DNA of 64,000 nucleotides from Bryobacterales bacterium (GCA_028819575.1 JAPPLB010000050.1:1-64000), one strand, 5' to 3'; counted from the first letter of the stretch, positions 49,388 through 58,909 are shown. Made by a program: numbers and translations. Notes: generated by a model not told the origin, from the letters alone.

Positions 49388-50317
49388 TCAGCTTTTGCGC
49401 AGCGACGGGAGTTTCGCCGGCAGCGGCTCAGCGGAATCGCCTGAAGGAGTTGCGGATTCCTGGGGCGCGTGGATTTGCAGCGCCTTCGGAATGCCTTCGG
49501 CGAAGATCGACTTCGAGTTGGGGTTCCACTCGTGGCCGGGATTGCGGCGGCGTTCGATCATTTCGCTCACCACCGCGACGGCAATCTCCTCCGGCGTGAT
49601 CGCTCCGATGTCGAAGCCCATCGGCGCGTGCAGGCGGGAGAGCTGCTCGACGGGAATGCCTTCCTTGATGAGATGCTTGGCCACTTCGAGGGTCTTGCGC
49701 TTGCTGCCGATCATCCCGAGGTAACGGGCCGGAGTCGTCACCGCCCAGCGCAGCACTCGCATGTCATCGCGGTGACCTCGAGTAACGATGATGATGTAGC
49801 TCGCCTCGTTCACTTCCAGTTTCGGGAAGATGGTCTCGTATTCGTCGGCATGCACTTCCGCCGCTTCGGGGAACCGCTCTCGGTTCGCGTACGTTTCGCG
49901 GTCGTCGACGATCACCGTCCGGAAGCCGGCCAGCGTGGCGACTTTCGACAGGCTCTTCGAGATGTGGCCGGCGCCGCAGATGTAACAGGTGGGAATGGGG
50001 AGTATCGGTTCCACGTATACGTTCAATTGCCCCCCGCAGATGAGCCCCTGGTCGTAGGCGGCCTGCTGGCCGAGGTTGAAGTTCAGCATGCGAGGTTTCT
50101 CGGTCTCCATCACCTCGCGCGCGGCGTTCCACACTTCGGCTTCGGTGCATCCCCCGCCGATCGTGCCGACCATCGAGCCATCCTCGCGGACCAGCAGCTT
50201 CGCGCTCTGAAAACTGGGTATCGATCCGGCTACCTCGACGATTGTCGCCATGGCGGCTTTCTTGCCGGAACGCCGCAGGTGCACAAGCTCTTCGTAGACG
50301 TCTGTCGGACGGCCCAT
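49388..50317 (-). CDS. XdhC/CoxI family protein
   Basis: ATIVEVAGSIPSFQSAKLLVREDGSMVGTIGGGCTEAEVW; ICGAGHISKSLSKVATLAGF; GSKRKTLE. Confidence 0.92.
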   Translation of the reverse strand: MGRPTDVYEELVHLRRSGKKAAMATIVEVAGSIPSFQSAKLLVREDGSMVGTIGGGCTEAEVWNAAREVMETEKPRMLNFNLGQQAAYDQGLICGGQLNVYVEPILPIPTCYICGAGHISKSLSKVATLAGFRTVIVDDRETYANRERFPEAAEVHADEYETIFPKLEVNEASYIIIVTRGHRDDMRVLRWAVTTPARYLGMIGSKRKTLEVAKHLIKEGIPVEQLSRLHAPMGFDIGAITPEEIAVAVVSEMIERRRNPGHEWNPNSKSIFAEGIPKALQIHAPQESATPSGDSAEPLPAKLPSLRKS

Positions 50318-50405
50318 AACGTTGTCGCTCGATGGCTCATTATAATACGGGGCTGTTTTCGACCCGTCCGACCCGTCGTTTCCTCCGACAGCCGAGGTGA
50401 GTCCC

Positions 50406-51440
50406 ATGAAGGCCGTTCGCATCCATGAGCATGGTGGTCCGGAAGTTCTCCGCTACGAGGACGCCCCCGAGCCCGCCTTGCGCGCCGATGAGGTGCTCAT
50501 CAAGGTGGGAGCCTGCGGGCTGAATCACCTCGACCTGTTCGTTCGCGGCGGCCTGCCCGGACTGAAGCTCGACATGCCCCACATCCTCGGCAGCGACGCG
50601 GCCGGAGAAATCGTCGAAGTCGGAGCCGCCTGCGATTCCGCCAAGGTCGGGGACCGCGTGCTCATCGCGCCGGGCAAAAGCTCGCGCCGCGGGGCGATGG
50701 CGGCCGCCGGACTCGACAACCTCAGCCGCGACTACGGGCTCTTCGGCTACCAGTACACCGGGCTGAACTCGGAATACATCGCCGTACCCGAAGTGAACGC
50801 GCTTCCCATTCCCGGCGGACTGAACTACGCGGAAGCGGCCTCGGTCCCGCTCGTCTTCCTCACCGCGTGGCACATGCTGGTCGGCATTGCGAAGATCAGG
50901 ATGCTCGAAGACGTGCTGGTCGTCGGCGCAAGCTCCGGTGTCGGAATCGCCGCCGTGCAGATCGCCAAGCTGTTCCACTGCCGTGTGATCGCGACGGCCG
51001 GCGGCGAAGAAAAGATGGCGAAAGCGCAAGAGCTGGGCGCCGACCACGTCATCGACCACTATCGGCAGGACATCCGCGCCGAGGTGAGGGCAATCACCCG
51101 GAAACGCGGCGTCGATATCGTCTTCGAGCACGTCGGCCAGGCTACCTGGAAGCATTCCGCAGCCAGCCTGGCGCATAACGGACGCCTGGTGACCTGCGGC
51201 GCCACCACCGGCGGTGAAGTCGGCCTGAGCGTGCACCATCTCTTTTTCCGCCAATTGTCGCTGCACGGCTCGTTCATGGGGACCATGGGCGAGCTGTACG
51301 AGGTCCTTCGGTTTTTCGATCGGGGTTTGCTGAAGCCCGTCGTCGACAAGGTCTTCCCGCTCTCCGAACTCCGCGCCGCCCACGAGCACCTCGAAAACAA
51401 GCGCCAGTTCGGCAAGGTGGTAGCAGCCCCCTCCGTCTGA
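50406..51440 (+). CDS. Zinc-type alcohol dehydrogenase/quinone reductase family (MDR)
   Basis: MKAVRIHEHGGPEVLRYEDAPEP; VVGASSGVGIAAVQIAKL. Confidence 0.9.
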   Translation: MKAVRIHEHGGPEVLRYEDAPEPALRADEVLIKVGACGLNHLDLFVRGGLPGLKLDMPHILGSDAAGEIVEVGAACDSAKVGDRVLIAPGKSSRRGAMAAAGLDNLSRDYGLFGYQYTGLNSEYIAVPEVNALPIPGGLNYAEAASVPLVFLTAWHMLVGIAKIRMLEDVLVVGASSGVGIAAVQIAKLFHCRVIATAGGEEKMAKAQELGADHVIDHYRQDIRAEVRAITRKRGVDIVFEHVGQATWKHSAASLAHNGRLVTCGATTGGEVGLSVHHLFFRQLSLHGSFMGTMGELYEVLRFFDRGLLKPVVDKVFPLSELRAAHEHLENKRQFGKVVAAPSV

Positions 51441-51509
51441 TCCGGCCTGCACGTCTCGCCAGCTCGCGAGACAAAGTGCAAGCGGATCACAAATCAGGGC
51501 TTTAACTAG

Positions 51510-51540
51510 CCACTATCCACTAACCACTAACCACTGCTTT
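51510..51540 (+). repeat. Heptamer array, CCACTAA type
   Basis: ccactat-ccactaa-ccactaa-ccactg-ctttt. Confidence 0.88.
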
Positions 51541-51583
51541 TAAGGTTTTTCACGAGACACGAATCACGAATCACGGCTTTTTC
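51541..51583 (+). repeat. Heptamer array, CACGAAT type
   Basis: taaggttttt-cacgaga-cacgaat-cacgaat-cacgg-cttttt. Confidence 0.88.
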
Positions 51584-51764
51584 GTGTTCACCGGTCTTGG
51601 GCTGGTTAAGCCACCCTCGGCGCGCGAGCGCGGTTGCCGAGTGCGCATCTGGTACATCGTCCTGTTCCGCTCGAAGTCACGACGATTCAGTCCGTTCATT
51701 GTCCAATTGCGCCCGCCCACGTGATATTCCTGGTTCGGGGCGCCGGTTCACTCCTAAACTTTAG

Positions 51765-51949
51765 CCTTCATTTCTCACCACGCGGCGAGGTGAAGTGCGT
51801 GAGAGGGCCGCCAGGACCAGGCGCAAGCCGGGCGGAGGAAAAAGGCGCGCAACATGGCTTTTAAGGTTTTTCACGAATCACGAGACACGAATCACGAATC
51901 ACGGCTTTTTTATCGCGTGTTTCGGCCGTCGGGTGATGAGAAAGGCAGG
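51765..51949 (+). repeat. TIR element family B with heptamer array as its centre
   Basis: ccttcatttctcaccacgcggcgagg... left half; array 51854-51911; right half atcgcgtgtttcggccgtcgggtgatgagaaaggcagg. Confidence 0.85.
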
Positions 51950-51977
51950 TTAGAGGCCGCAGGGGGATCGAAGGTTC

Positions 51978-52682
51978 ATGCTGGAAGCTAAAGGGCTCAC
52001 CAAGTTCTACGGCTCGTTCAAGGCGCTCGACTCTCTCAATCTGTCGATCGAGCCCGGTCAAGTCTTCTGCTTGCTCGGGGCGAACGGGGCAGGCAAGACG
52101 ACGACGATCAATCTCTTCCTCAATTTCATCGAGGCCAGTTCCGGCGAAGCGCGCATTCACGGACTACAGGTAACCCAGCATCCGCTTGAGACCAAGAAGC
52201 ATGTTGCGTACATCCCGGAGCAGGTGATGCTCTACCGCAACCTCACCGGCCTCGAGAACCTGGAATTCTTCACTGCCTTGGCAGGGCACGAGGAGTATTC
52301 GCAAGACCAGCTCCGCGAGTTCTTGACCGAGGCTGGACTTTCCGCGGAGGCGATTGACCGGCGAGTCTCCGCCTACAGCAAGGGCATGCGACAGAAGGTC
52401 GGCATCGCGATAGCCGTGGCCAAGCAGGCCAAAGCCCTGCTGCTCGACGAGCCCACTTCGGGCCTCGACCCGAAGGCGTCGACCGAGTTCTCGGAGTTGC
52501 TGAAGCGCTTGAGCGGCGAAGGTGTGGCTGTGCTCATGGCGACGCACGATCTGTTCCGAGCCAAGGAGACCGGAACCCACGTCGGGATCATGAACCACGG
52601 ACGCCTCGTTGCACGCCTGACCACCGAGGAGATCGGCCACGCTGATCTCGAACGGCTCTATCTCGATCACATGCGCGGCTGA
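51978..52682 (+). CDS. ABC transporter ATP-binding protein
   Basis: LLGANGAGKTTTINLFLNF; YSKGMRQKVGIAIAVAKQAKALLLDEPTSGLDP. Confidence 0.93.
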   Translation: MLEAKGLTKFYGSFKALDSLNLSIEPGQVFCLLGANGAGKTTTINLFLNFIEASSGEARIHGLQVTQHPLETKKHVAYIPEQVMLYRNLTGLENLEFFTALAGHEEYSQDQLREFLTEAGLSAEAIDRRVSAYSKGMRQKVGIAIAVAKQAKALLLDEPTSGLDPKASTEFSELLKRLSGEGVAVLMATHDLFRAKETGTHVGIMNHGRLVARLTTEEIGHADLERLYLDHMRG

Positions 52683-52694
52683 GGAGGCGGACTT

Positions 52695-54110
52695 ATGGTG
52701 ATGCGAATCGCTCGCAAGGAGCTGCTGGAGATGACGCGTGACGGCCGTTTCCGAGTCGCAGGCGGAATCATTCTATTGTTGCTGCTCACTGTTCTCGGAC
52801 TCGGTTGGCGCAGACATGCGGATGTGACCAACGCGCATGAGATCGCAATGGCCCAGGAACGCGAGATCTGGGAATCCCAAGGAGAAAAGAGTCCCCACTC
52901 GGCCGCCCACTACGGTGTCTACGCCTTCAAACCGACAGGACGGCTGGCTTTTTTCGATCCTGGAACCGAAGCTTATACCGGTGTCACCGTCTGGTTGGAG
53001 GCGCACAAGCAGAATCAGTTCCTCTACCGTCCCGCGCGCGACGGCAATACTCTACAGCGCTTCGGCGAGTTGACCGCGGCGGCTGTTCTGCAGTTGTTGC
53101 TGCCGCTCTTGATCATCCTGCTTGCCTTCTCCGCATTTGCGGGCGAACGCGAATCCGGTACGTTGCGGCAAGTTCTCAGTCTGGGCGTGCGCCGGAGAGA
53201 CCTGGCTGTCGGCAAGGCGTTGGGCATTGCCGGCGCCTTGGCTTTGCTCTTGGTTCCGGCCGTCCTGCTCGGCTCGGCGATTCTGACGGCGGCCACGGCC
53301 GATTCGGCGTCCGGCGGACTCATGCGGATGCTCCTCCTCGCCGGCGTCTACCTGCTCTACCTCGGCGCCTTCGTCGGCGTGACTCTGGCGGTCTCGGCGA
53401 AGGCGCCCTCAGCCCGATTTGCTCTGGTCGCTTTGCTCGGGTTCTGGGTCTTCGTTTGCCTGGGGGCCCCGCGCGCGGCGACGGACCTCGCCAAGGCCTT
53501 GCATCCGACGCCGTCCGCCCAGGAGTTTGCCGCTGCCCTGGCTGATGAGAAGGAAGTTGGAATCGACGGCGTCGACTACGAAGACTTCCTGGAGGCGCGC
53601 AAGCAAGAGTTGTTGGCCGAGCACGGCGTGGAAGACGTCGAAGCGCTGCCGATCAACTACGCCGGTTGGCGCTTCAATGTCAGCGAAGAGTACAGCAACC
53701 AATTCTTCGACAGCCATTACGCTCGGCTTTGGGACCAGTACGAGGCGCAGGACGGATTTCGACAGAAGCTCGGCTTCGTGGCACCGTTGTTGGCGGTGCG
53801 CTCCCTGTCGATGTCGCTCGCCGGCTCGGATTTCGCACACTTCCGGTGGTTCGCCGAGCAGGCCGAGCAGTATCGCCGGAAGCTCATCGCCTTCTTGAAT
53901 GACGACATGCGCGACAACGCCGGCGTAGCGGGGTTCTCCTACCGAGGGGACCAGCGGCTTTGGAGCGAGGCGCCGGTCTTCGTCCATGAAGCGCCGAACC
54001 CGCTCTGGGCGATGTCGCGGCAATTCGCGGCCCTCGTCGCCCTGCTGCTGTGGCTCCTCATCTCCGCCTTCCTGGCATGGGGAGCGGCAGCGCGTTTGGA
54101 GGCCTATTAG
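52695..54110 (+). CDS. ABC-2 type permease (DUF3526-like)
   Basis: AGERESGTLRQVLSLGVRRRDLAVGKALG; multi-TM. Confidence 0.85.
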   Translation: MVMRIARKELLEMTRDGRFRVAGGIILLLLLTVLGLGWRRHADVTNAHEIAMAQEREIWESQGEKSPHSAAHYGVYAFKPTGRLAFFDPGTEAYTGVTVWLEAHKQNQFLYRPARDGNTLQRFGELTAAAVLQLLLPLLIILLAFSAFAGERESGTLRQVLSLGVRRRDLAVGKALGIAGALALLLVPAVLLGSAILTAATADSASGGLMRMLLLAGVYLLYLGAFVGVTLAVSAKAPSARFALVALLGFWVFVCLGAPRAATDLAKALHPTPSAQEFAAALADEKEVGIDGVDYEDFLEARKQELLAEHGVEDVEALPINYAGWRFNVSEEYSNQFFDSHYARLWDQYEAQDGFRQKLGFVAPLLAVRSLSMSLAGSDFAHFRWFAEQAEQYRRKLIAFLNDDMRDNAGVAGFSYRGDQRLWSEAPVFVHEAPNPLWAMSRQFAALVALLLWLLISAFLAWGAAARLEAY

Positions 54111-54112
54111 GA

Positions 54113-55549
54113 ATGCTCTTCCGAGTCGTGCGCAATGAGTGGCGCGGTCTGGCTGCGGACCGCACTCTTTGGGCCGTGACGGTCGTGCTCGCTGCGGTGA
54201 TGCTCTTCGCCGCCTCGAACGGCGCCCGCTGGTCCGCCCTGCAGCAAGAGCGGCATGGCAAGCTGGTCGCCGACGAGAGCGAGCGGCGCGAAGACACGCG
54301 TGCCGAACTGCTCAGGATCGCCGACGGCGGCTCGCCCCGAAGTCGCTTCTTCGATCCCCGCAACCCCGCGCAAGTCGGGCAGAGCTTCGCCGCCGGATAC
54401 GCATTACTGCCCCCTGCGGCGCTTGCGCCGCTGTCGGTCGGCCAGAGCGACCTCCTGCCCGCCCACTACAAGGTCACCCTGGCGAGCCGGGAGGCGCTGT
54501 TCGCAGGAGACGAACTCGATAACCCGACGAACCTTCTCGCTGGCAGTTTCGACGTTGCGTTCGTCATCGTCTTCCTCTATCCGCTGTTGATCCTTGCGCT
54601 GGGCTACAACCTGCTCTCTGGCGAGAAGGAGAGCGGCATACTGGCGTTGACGCTCTCGCAGCCGATTTCGCTTACGCGGTTTGCCGCGGCCAAAATCCTT
54701 GCTCGCGGCGGCGTCGTGCTGGGCGTGACAGCAGTGCTGACGCTGGCGGCGGCCGTCGCTGCTGGCGTCGATCTGAGCGCCCCCGGCGCACGTTCGTCCC
54801 TTGCCGCGTACTTCGGGGTCACCGCTGTGTACGGCCTGTTTTGGTTCTCCTTGGCGCTGTTGGTCAACGCTTTCGGCCGAGCCTCGGCCACCAACGCCGT
54901 GATCCTCGCCGGTGCTTGGCTCGCGCTCGCGCTGATTGTGCCGTCGGTGACGGCGCTGGTCGCCGCAACTCTCTACCCGGTTCCGTCACGCGTGGAGATG
55001 ATTCAGGCCGTCCGCGTGGCTGCCCAGGAAGCGTCCGAGCGAGGCAGCCAACTGCTCGACGCTTACTATGCCGACCACCCGGAAATGGCCCCTGAAGGCG
55101 AAGTCGACCCCAGAGACTACTACTCCCGCAAATTCGTCGTCGAGGATGAGGTCTCAAAACAGGTCTCCCCGCTGACCGAGCGGTTCGAAGCGCAGATTCG
55201 CGGGCAGCAATCCGTCGTCGAGAAGTTTCGCTTCTTGTCCCCGGCCGTGCTCGCGCAGCAGGCTTTGAACGATCTTTCCGGAACAGGCTACTCTCGGTTC
55301 GACCATTTTCGCAGCGAGGTCGGGCGCTTTGCCGACGAGTGGAAGGACCATTTCCTTCCGCAGGTCTTCCGTAAGACCGCCTTCACCGCCGAGGCGTTGG
55401 GGGAGCTCCCCCGTTTTTCCTATCGGCCTGAACGGCCTGGAGCGATCGCCGAGCGAGTCGGGGGCGCCACCCTCATCATCGCGCTGAGCACTGTGCTGTT
55501 GCTCGGCGCCGCTTCATGGGGATTGAAACGCTACCCCCTGACAAGCTGA
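54113..55549 (+). CDS. ABC-2 type permease (DUF3526-like)
   Basis: MLFRVVRNEWRGLAADRTLW; SGEKESGILALTLSQPISLTRFAAAKI. Confidence 0.85.
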   Translation: MLFRVVRNEWRGLAADRTLWAVTVVLAAVMLFAASNGARWSALQQERHGKLVADESERREDTRAELLRIADGGSPRSRFFDPRNPAQVGQSFAAGYALLPPAALAPLSVGQSDLLPAHYKVTLASREALFAGDELDNPTNLLAGSFDVAFVIVFLYPLLILALGYNLLSGEKESGILALTLSQPISLTRFAAAKILARGGVVLGVTAVLTLAAAVAAGVDLSAPGARSSLAAYFGVTAVYGLFWFSLALLVNAFGRASATNAVILAGAWLALALIVPSVTALVAATLYPVPSRVEMIQAVRVAAQEASERGSQLLDAYYADHPEMAPEGEVDPRDYYSRKFVVEDEVSKQVSPLTERFEAQIRGQQSVVEKFRFLSPAVLAQQALNDLSGTGYSRFDHFRSEVGRFADEWKDHFLPQVFRKTAFTAEALGELPRFSYRPERPGAIAERVGGATLIIALSTVLLLGAASWGLKRYPLTS

Positions 55550-55690
55550 CCTGCATTTCTCACCACGCGGCGAGGCGAAGTGCGTGAGAGGGCCGTCAGG
55601 ACTAGGCGCAAGCTGGGCGGAGGAAAAAGGCGCACGGCGCAAGCCAGCGCGAATTCCGAGGTTTTCACGAAACACGAATCACGGCTTTTA
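55550..55690 (+). repeat. TIR element family B left half followed by heptamer array
   Basis: cctgcatttctcaccacgcggcgaggcgaagtgcgtgagagggccgtcagg...ggaggaaaaaggcgc then gttttcacgaaacacgaatcacggctttt. Confidence 0.85.
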
Positions 55691-55702
55691 TCCTGCCAAA
55701 GG

Positions 55703-56566
55703 CTAAAACCCCGGCGGGTCCAGCGCGCCCTTGACGCGGGCGACGCCGATAATCAGCAGCTCCAGGTCTTCCGAACCATCGTTCGCGAACGACTGCTCGT
55801 CACCGAGCAGCATCGGGATTGCGTCGCCCTTGCGGATCGCCGCGGTCTCCTGGTTCACGCGGACCGACCCCGAGCCGGCCATCACGTAGTGCACCTCCTC
55901 GACCCCCTGATGGACCCGTTTCCCCGTCGATGAGCCCGGCGGGATCAACAAGTGGTCGATGTACGACCAGTCCGTTCTGAAAACCTCGGGCTGTATCGCC
56001 CTCCGGTAGTGGACCGTACCCTTGCCGCCATAATAATTCTCGACCGGCCTGAGCAGGGTGCGGTCAAAACGCGTATTGACGAAGACCGGTTTGGGGTCTT
56101 TCGGGACGCCGACGCGGTCGTCGTTGGTGTCGAAGTTGTCGTACTTGCCCTTGACGCTGCTCACGGCGATGTTCATCCACTCGACGGGCTTGTCGCTCGC
56201 GTTGTAGATGGCGTGCGCCTGGCCCATCTTGCAAGGCGCGGCGGCCGGCCCCTTCAGGGTGGAGGTGCGTCCGTCGATCGTGAACTCCGCCTCGCCGTTG
56301 AAGATGACGTACATCTCCTCGATCGTGTGGTGGAAGTGATTGCCGATGCCGCCCCCCGGCTGAAGCTGGCCGCGGTGCAGGAACAGGAACTTCGTGTTCA
56401 GTGCACTCGCATCGAGCAGCCCCATGTAATGCAGCTCGCCGGCGCCCTTGTGTACGTTCCTGCCCTGGTTGTACTTCGCCGGATCGGTATGCGCGATGCG
56501 CTGGGCCAGCGGATCGCCGGCGAAGAGCGGAAGCGCGATCAGCAGAAGCGGAAACAGGATTCGCAT
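55703..56566 (-). CDS. Secreted cupin-domain protein
   Basis: Signal peptide; HHTIEEMYVIFNGEAEFTIDGRTS and GVEEVHYVMAGSGSVRVNQE bicupin motifs. Confidence 0.8.
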   Translation of the reverse strand: MRILFPLLLIALPLFAGDPLAQRIAHTDPAKYNQGRNVHKGAGELHYMGLLDASALNTKFLFLHRGQLQPGGGIGNHFHHTIEEMYVIFNGEAEFTIDGRTSTLKGPAAAPCKMGQAHAIYNASDKPVEWMNIAVSSVKGKYDNFDTNDDRVGVPKDPKPVFVNTRFDRTLLRPVENYYGGKGTVHYRRAIQPEVFRTDWSYIDHLLIPPGSSTGKRVHQGVEEVHYVMAGSGSVRVNQETAAIRKGDAIPMLLGDEQSFANDGSEDLELLIIGVARVKGALDPPGF

Positions 56567-56576
56567 GGTTCACCTC

Positions 56577-57725
56577 TCAAGGGGCAAGGTCGCGACAGGA
56601 AGGATCGCCGGACAGTTCGGCGACGTCGTCGAGATCGATCTCGACGCCCAGGCCGGGGCCGTCCGGAATCGGCAACATGCCGTCGGCGTCGAGCTTCCAC
56701 CCGCCGGCGGCGATCTCGTCGATGAACGGCGAGCCGACGAGATATTCCACCAGGTCGGTATCGGCGAACGCCGAAGCGAGATGCAGATCGGCCGCCAGGC
56801 CCAGGGCGGTGTTCCAGCCATGCGGAATGAAACGGATGCCGTGATCCCTCGCCATCTGCGCGATCCGGCGCTCTTCGCTGATCCCGCCTACTTTCGTCAC
56901 GTCGGGCTGCACGATGTCGAATGCTCCGGCGCGCAGCCAGGGCTCGAAGGATTGGCGGCGCGTGAGCACTTCGCCGCCGCTGATGGGCACTTTCGAAGCC
57001 CGGCGCAGGGCAACGAAGTCGTCGAGCGCATCGGGATGCAACGCCTCTTCGAACCACGCTACATCGTAATCCTGAAGCATGTCCGCCGTATTGAGAGCCC
57101 ATTTGTAGTTGCCGGACCAGAAGGGGTCGCTGCCCCCGGCATCCACCATGAGCATCGACTCAGGACCGACGGCCTCGCGGGCCGCGCGCACGATCGCCTC
57201 GTCGGTCTGCCGGTCGCGGCGTCCGAACGGACCCCATCCGATCTTGAACGCGCGAAAGCCTTGCGCCTTGGCCGGCAGAAGCTCGTCGGCCATGCGGTCC
57301 GGCTCTTGCATCAGCAGCGAAGCGTACGGCCGCACCCGCTCGCGGTAACGCCCCCCCAGAAAGCGCCCCACCGGCTGGCCGGTGGCCTTGCCGAGAATGT
57401 CCCACAGCGCGATGTCGATGCCGCTGATCGTGTGCGTGACCGAGCCGCCTCGCCCAAACCAGAAAGTGCTCTGGTGGAGCTTCTCGCAGACGCGCTCCGG
57501 TTCGAGCGCGTTCTCGCCTTCGTACAACGGTTTCAGCACACTGAGCGAAGCCCGGACCAGCTCATCCGTCGTGAACACGCTGCCCCACCCGATGGGTCCG
57601 TCATCGGTTCGCACCGCAATCAGGGTGTGGACGCAGTCATCGGGTTGCAGTTCGTTCGACCAACCTCCTTCCGGAGTGCGCCCGCGAAGCCCGAAAGCAA
57701 GGATTTCAGTGATCTTCATGACCAT
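56577..57725 (-). CDS. Mandelate racemase/enolase superfamily
   Basis: MLMVDAGGSDPFWSG; WFEEALHPDALDDF; SGGEVLTRR; DVTKVGGISEERRI. Confidence 0.9.
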   Translation of the reverse strand: MVMKITEILAFGLRGRTPEGGWSNELQPDDCVHTLIAVRTDDGPIGWGSVFTTDELVRASLSVLKPLYEGENALEPERVCEKLHQSTFWFGRGGSVTHTISGIDIALWDILGKATGQPVGRFLGGRYRERVRPYASLLMQEPDRMADELLPAKAQGFRAFKIGWGPFGRRDRQTDEAIVRAAREAVGPESMLMVDAGGSDPFWSGNYKWALNTADMLQDYDVAWFEEALHPDALDDFVALRRASKVPISGGEVLTRRQSFEPWLRAGAFDIVQPDVTKVGGISEERRIAQMARDHGIRFIPHGWNTALGLAADLHLASAFADTDLVEYLVGSPFIDEIAAGGWKLDADGMLPIPDGPGLGVEIDLDDVAELSGDPSCRDLAP

Positions 57726-57791
57726 TCAAAGATCCGTCACAGTGGATTATAAGCGCCGGACCGTCACGCAAGACGCCGCCGTCGGCCTCGG

Positions 57792-57917
57792 CTCAAGAAT
57801 CACGAAACACGGCCTTTAAGGTTCACTGGCCGTCAGGCATTTCTTCTGGAGCGAACCAAGCCCCCCGCCAATGGTTTTCACGAAACACGAATCACGAGAC
57901 ACGAATCACGGCTTTTT
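57792..57917 (+). repeat. Composite heptamer element (long form)
   Basis: caagaatcacgaaacacggccttt - spacer - ggttttcacgaaacacgaatcacgagacacgaatcacggcttttt. Confidence 0.88.
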
Positions 57918-57919
57918 CG

Positions 57920-58909
57920 CTACGTCCTCAGATACGGCTTCAGCAGCTCGAAGTCGTGCTCGATCTGGGCGGCGGCTTCCTTCGAGAACGTGTACCCGCC
58001 GCGCCGGGAGACGGTGGTCTTGAAAACGCCGCGCTTCTTCATCAGGTAGTACTTGAGGCCGGGGATGTGCCGTTCGAGGTTGGTCATGACCAGCAGCTTC
58101 GAGAACACGTCGCGAACCTCGTCGTGGTGGCCCGCAAGGTGCAGTTCCCAAATGTGGGCATAGACATCTGCGTACATCGGACCGCCGGTGAGCGTCCCGT
58201 CCATGCCGAGGCGCATCTCGTACGCCCAGCCGAGCGCCCGTTGCGCGCCGAGAATGCTCTTGATGGGGCCGGGGCGGTATTTCCGCAGCTCCTTCATCCG
58301 CGAAATCGCATCCTTGTACTCTTCCTTCAGGTACCCGAAGTTGTCGAACTTGCGCCCCATTTCGACGATGAACTCGACGGTCGGCTCCACCTCGGGAGCC
58401 CCGCCGGCCGTCTGGCAGAAAACCGGGCGCCGCACGAGGCGGCAAAGCGCCGAGTAGTACTCGCGGTAATCGTCGAGCGACTTCGCCTCGGTGGGCGGGA
58501 TGGCGATGACGGCGTCGGGTTCGAGTTCCTCCGCGCGGCGAGCGTATTCCAGCATCTTTTCCGTGTTCTCGGCCTGCACGCCCAGCACGAGGGTCGGCTT
58601 GGTTCCCCGGGCCGCCTCGGCGAGAACCTCCATGCCGCGCATGCGCTCTTCGTGAGTGAGGAACTTGAGGTCGCTCGCGTGCTGTGGCCACACCATGCCC
58701 TGCACCCCGCAGCGGTCCAGGAACTTGACCTCCTCCGCAAGGTCCTCGTAGTCGATGGCTTTGCTCTCGGTGTAGGGCGTGGCAATGATCATGAAAGCGC
58801 CGCGCATGGACTTGCGGGGAGCAGCGGCGGCGGACGCGGCGCACGGAACCAGGGCGGCTCCGAGCGTCGTGAGCCACTGGCGGCGGCTGTAACGGCTTCC
58901 TGTCGGCAT
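57920..58909 (-). CDS. Dihydrodipicolinate synthase/N-acetylneuraminate lyase family with Tat signal
   Basis: YSRRQWLTTLGAALVPCAASAAAA; PTLVLGVQAENTEKMLEYARRAEELEPDAVIAIPP. Confidence 0.82.
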   Translation of the reverse strand: MPTGSRYSRRQWLTTLGAALVPCAASAAAAPRKSMRGAFMIIATPYTESKAIDYEDLAEEVKFLDRCGVQGMVWPQHASDLKFLTHEERMRGMEVLAEAARGTKPTLVLGVQAENTEKMLEYARRAEELEPDAVIAIPPTEAKSLDDYREYYSALCRLVRRPVFCQTAGGAPEVEPTVEFIVEMGRKFDNFGYLKEEYKDAISRMKELRKYRPGPIKSILGAQRALGWAYEMRLGMDGTLTGGPMYADVYAHIWELHLAGHHDEVRDVFSKLLVMTNLERHIPGLKYYLMKKRGVFKTTVSRRGGYTFSKEAAAQIEHDFELLKPYLRT

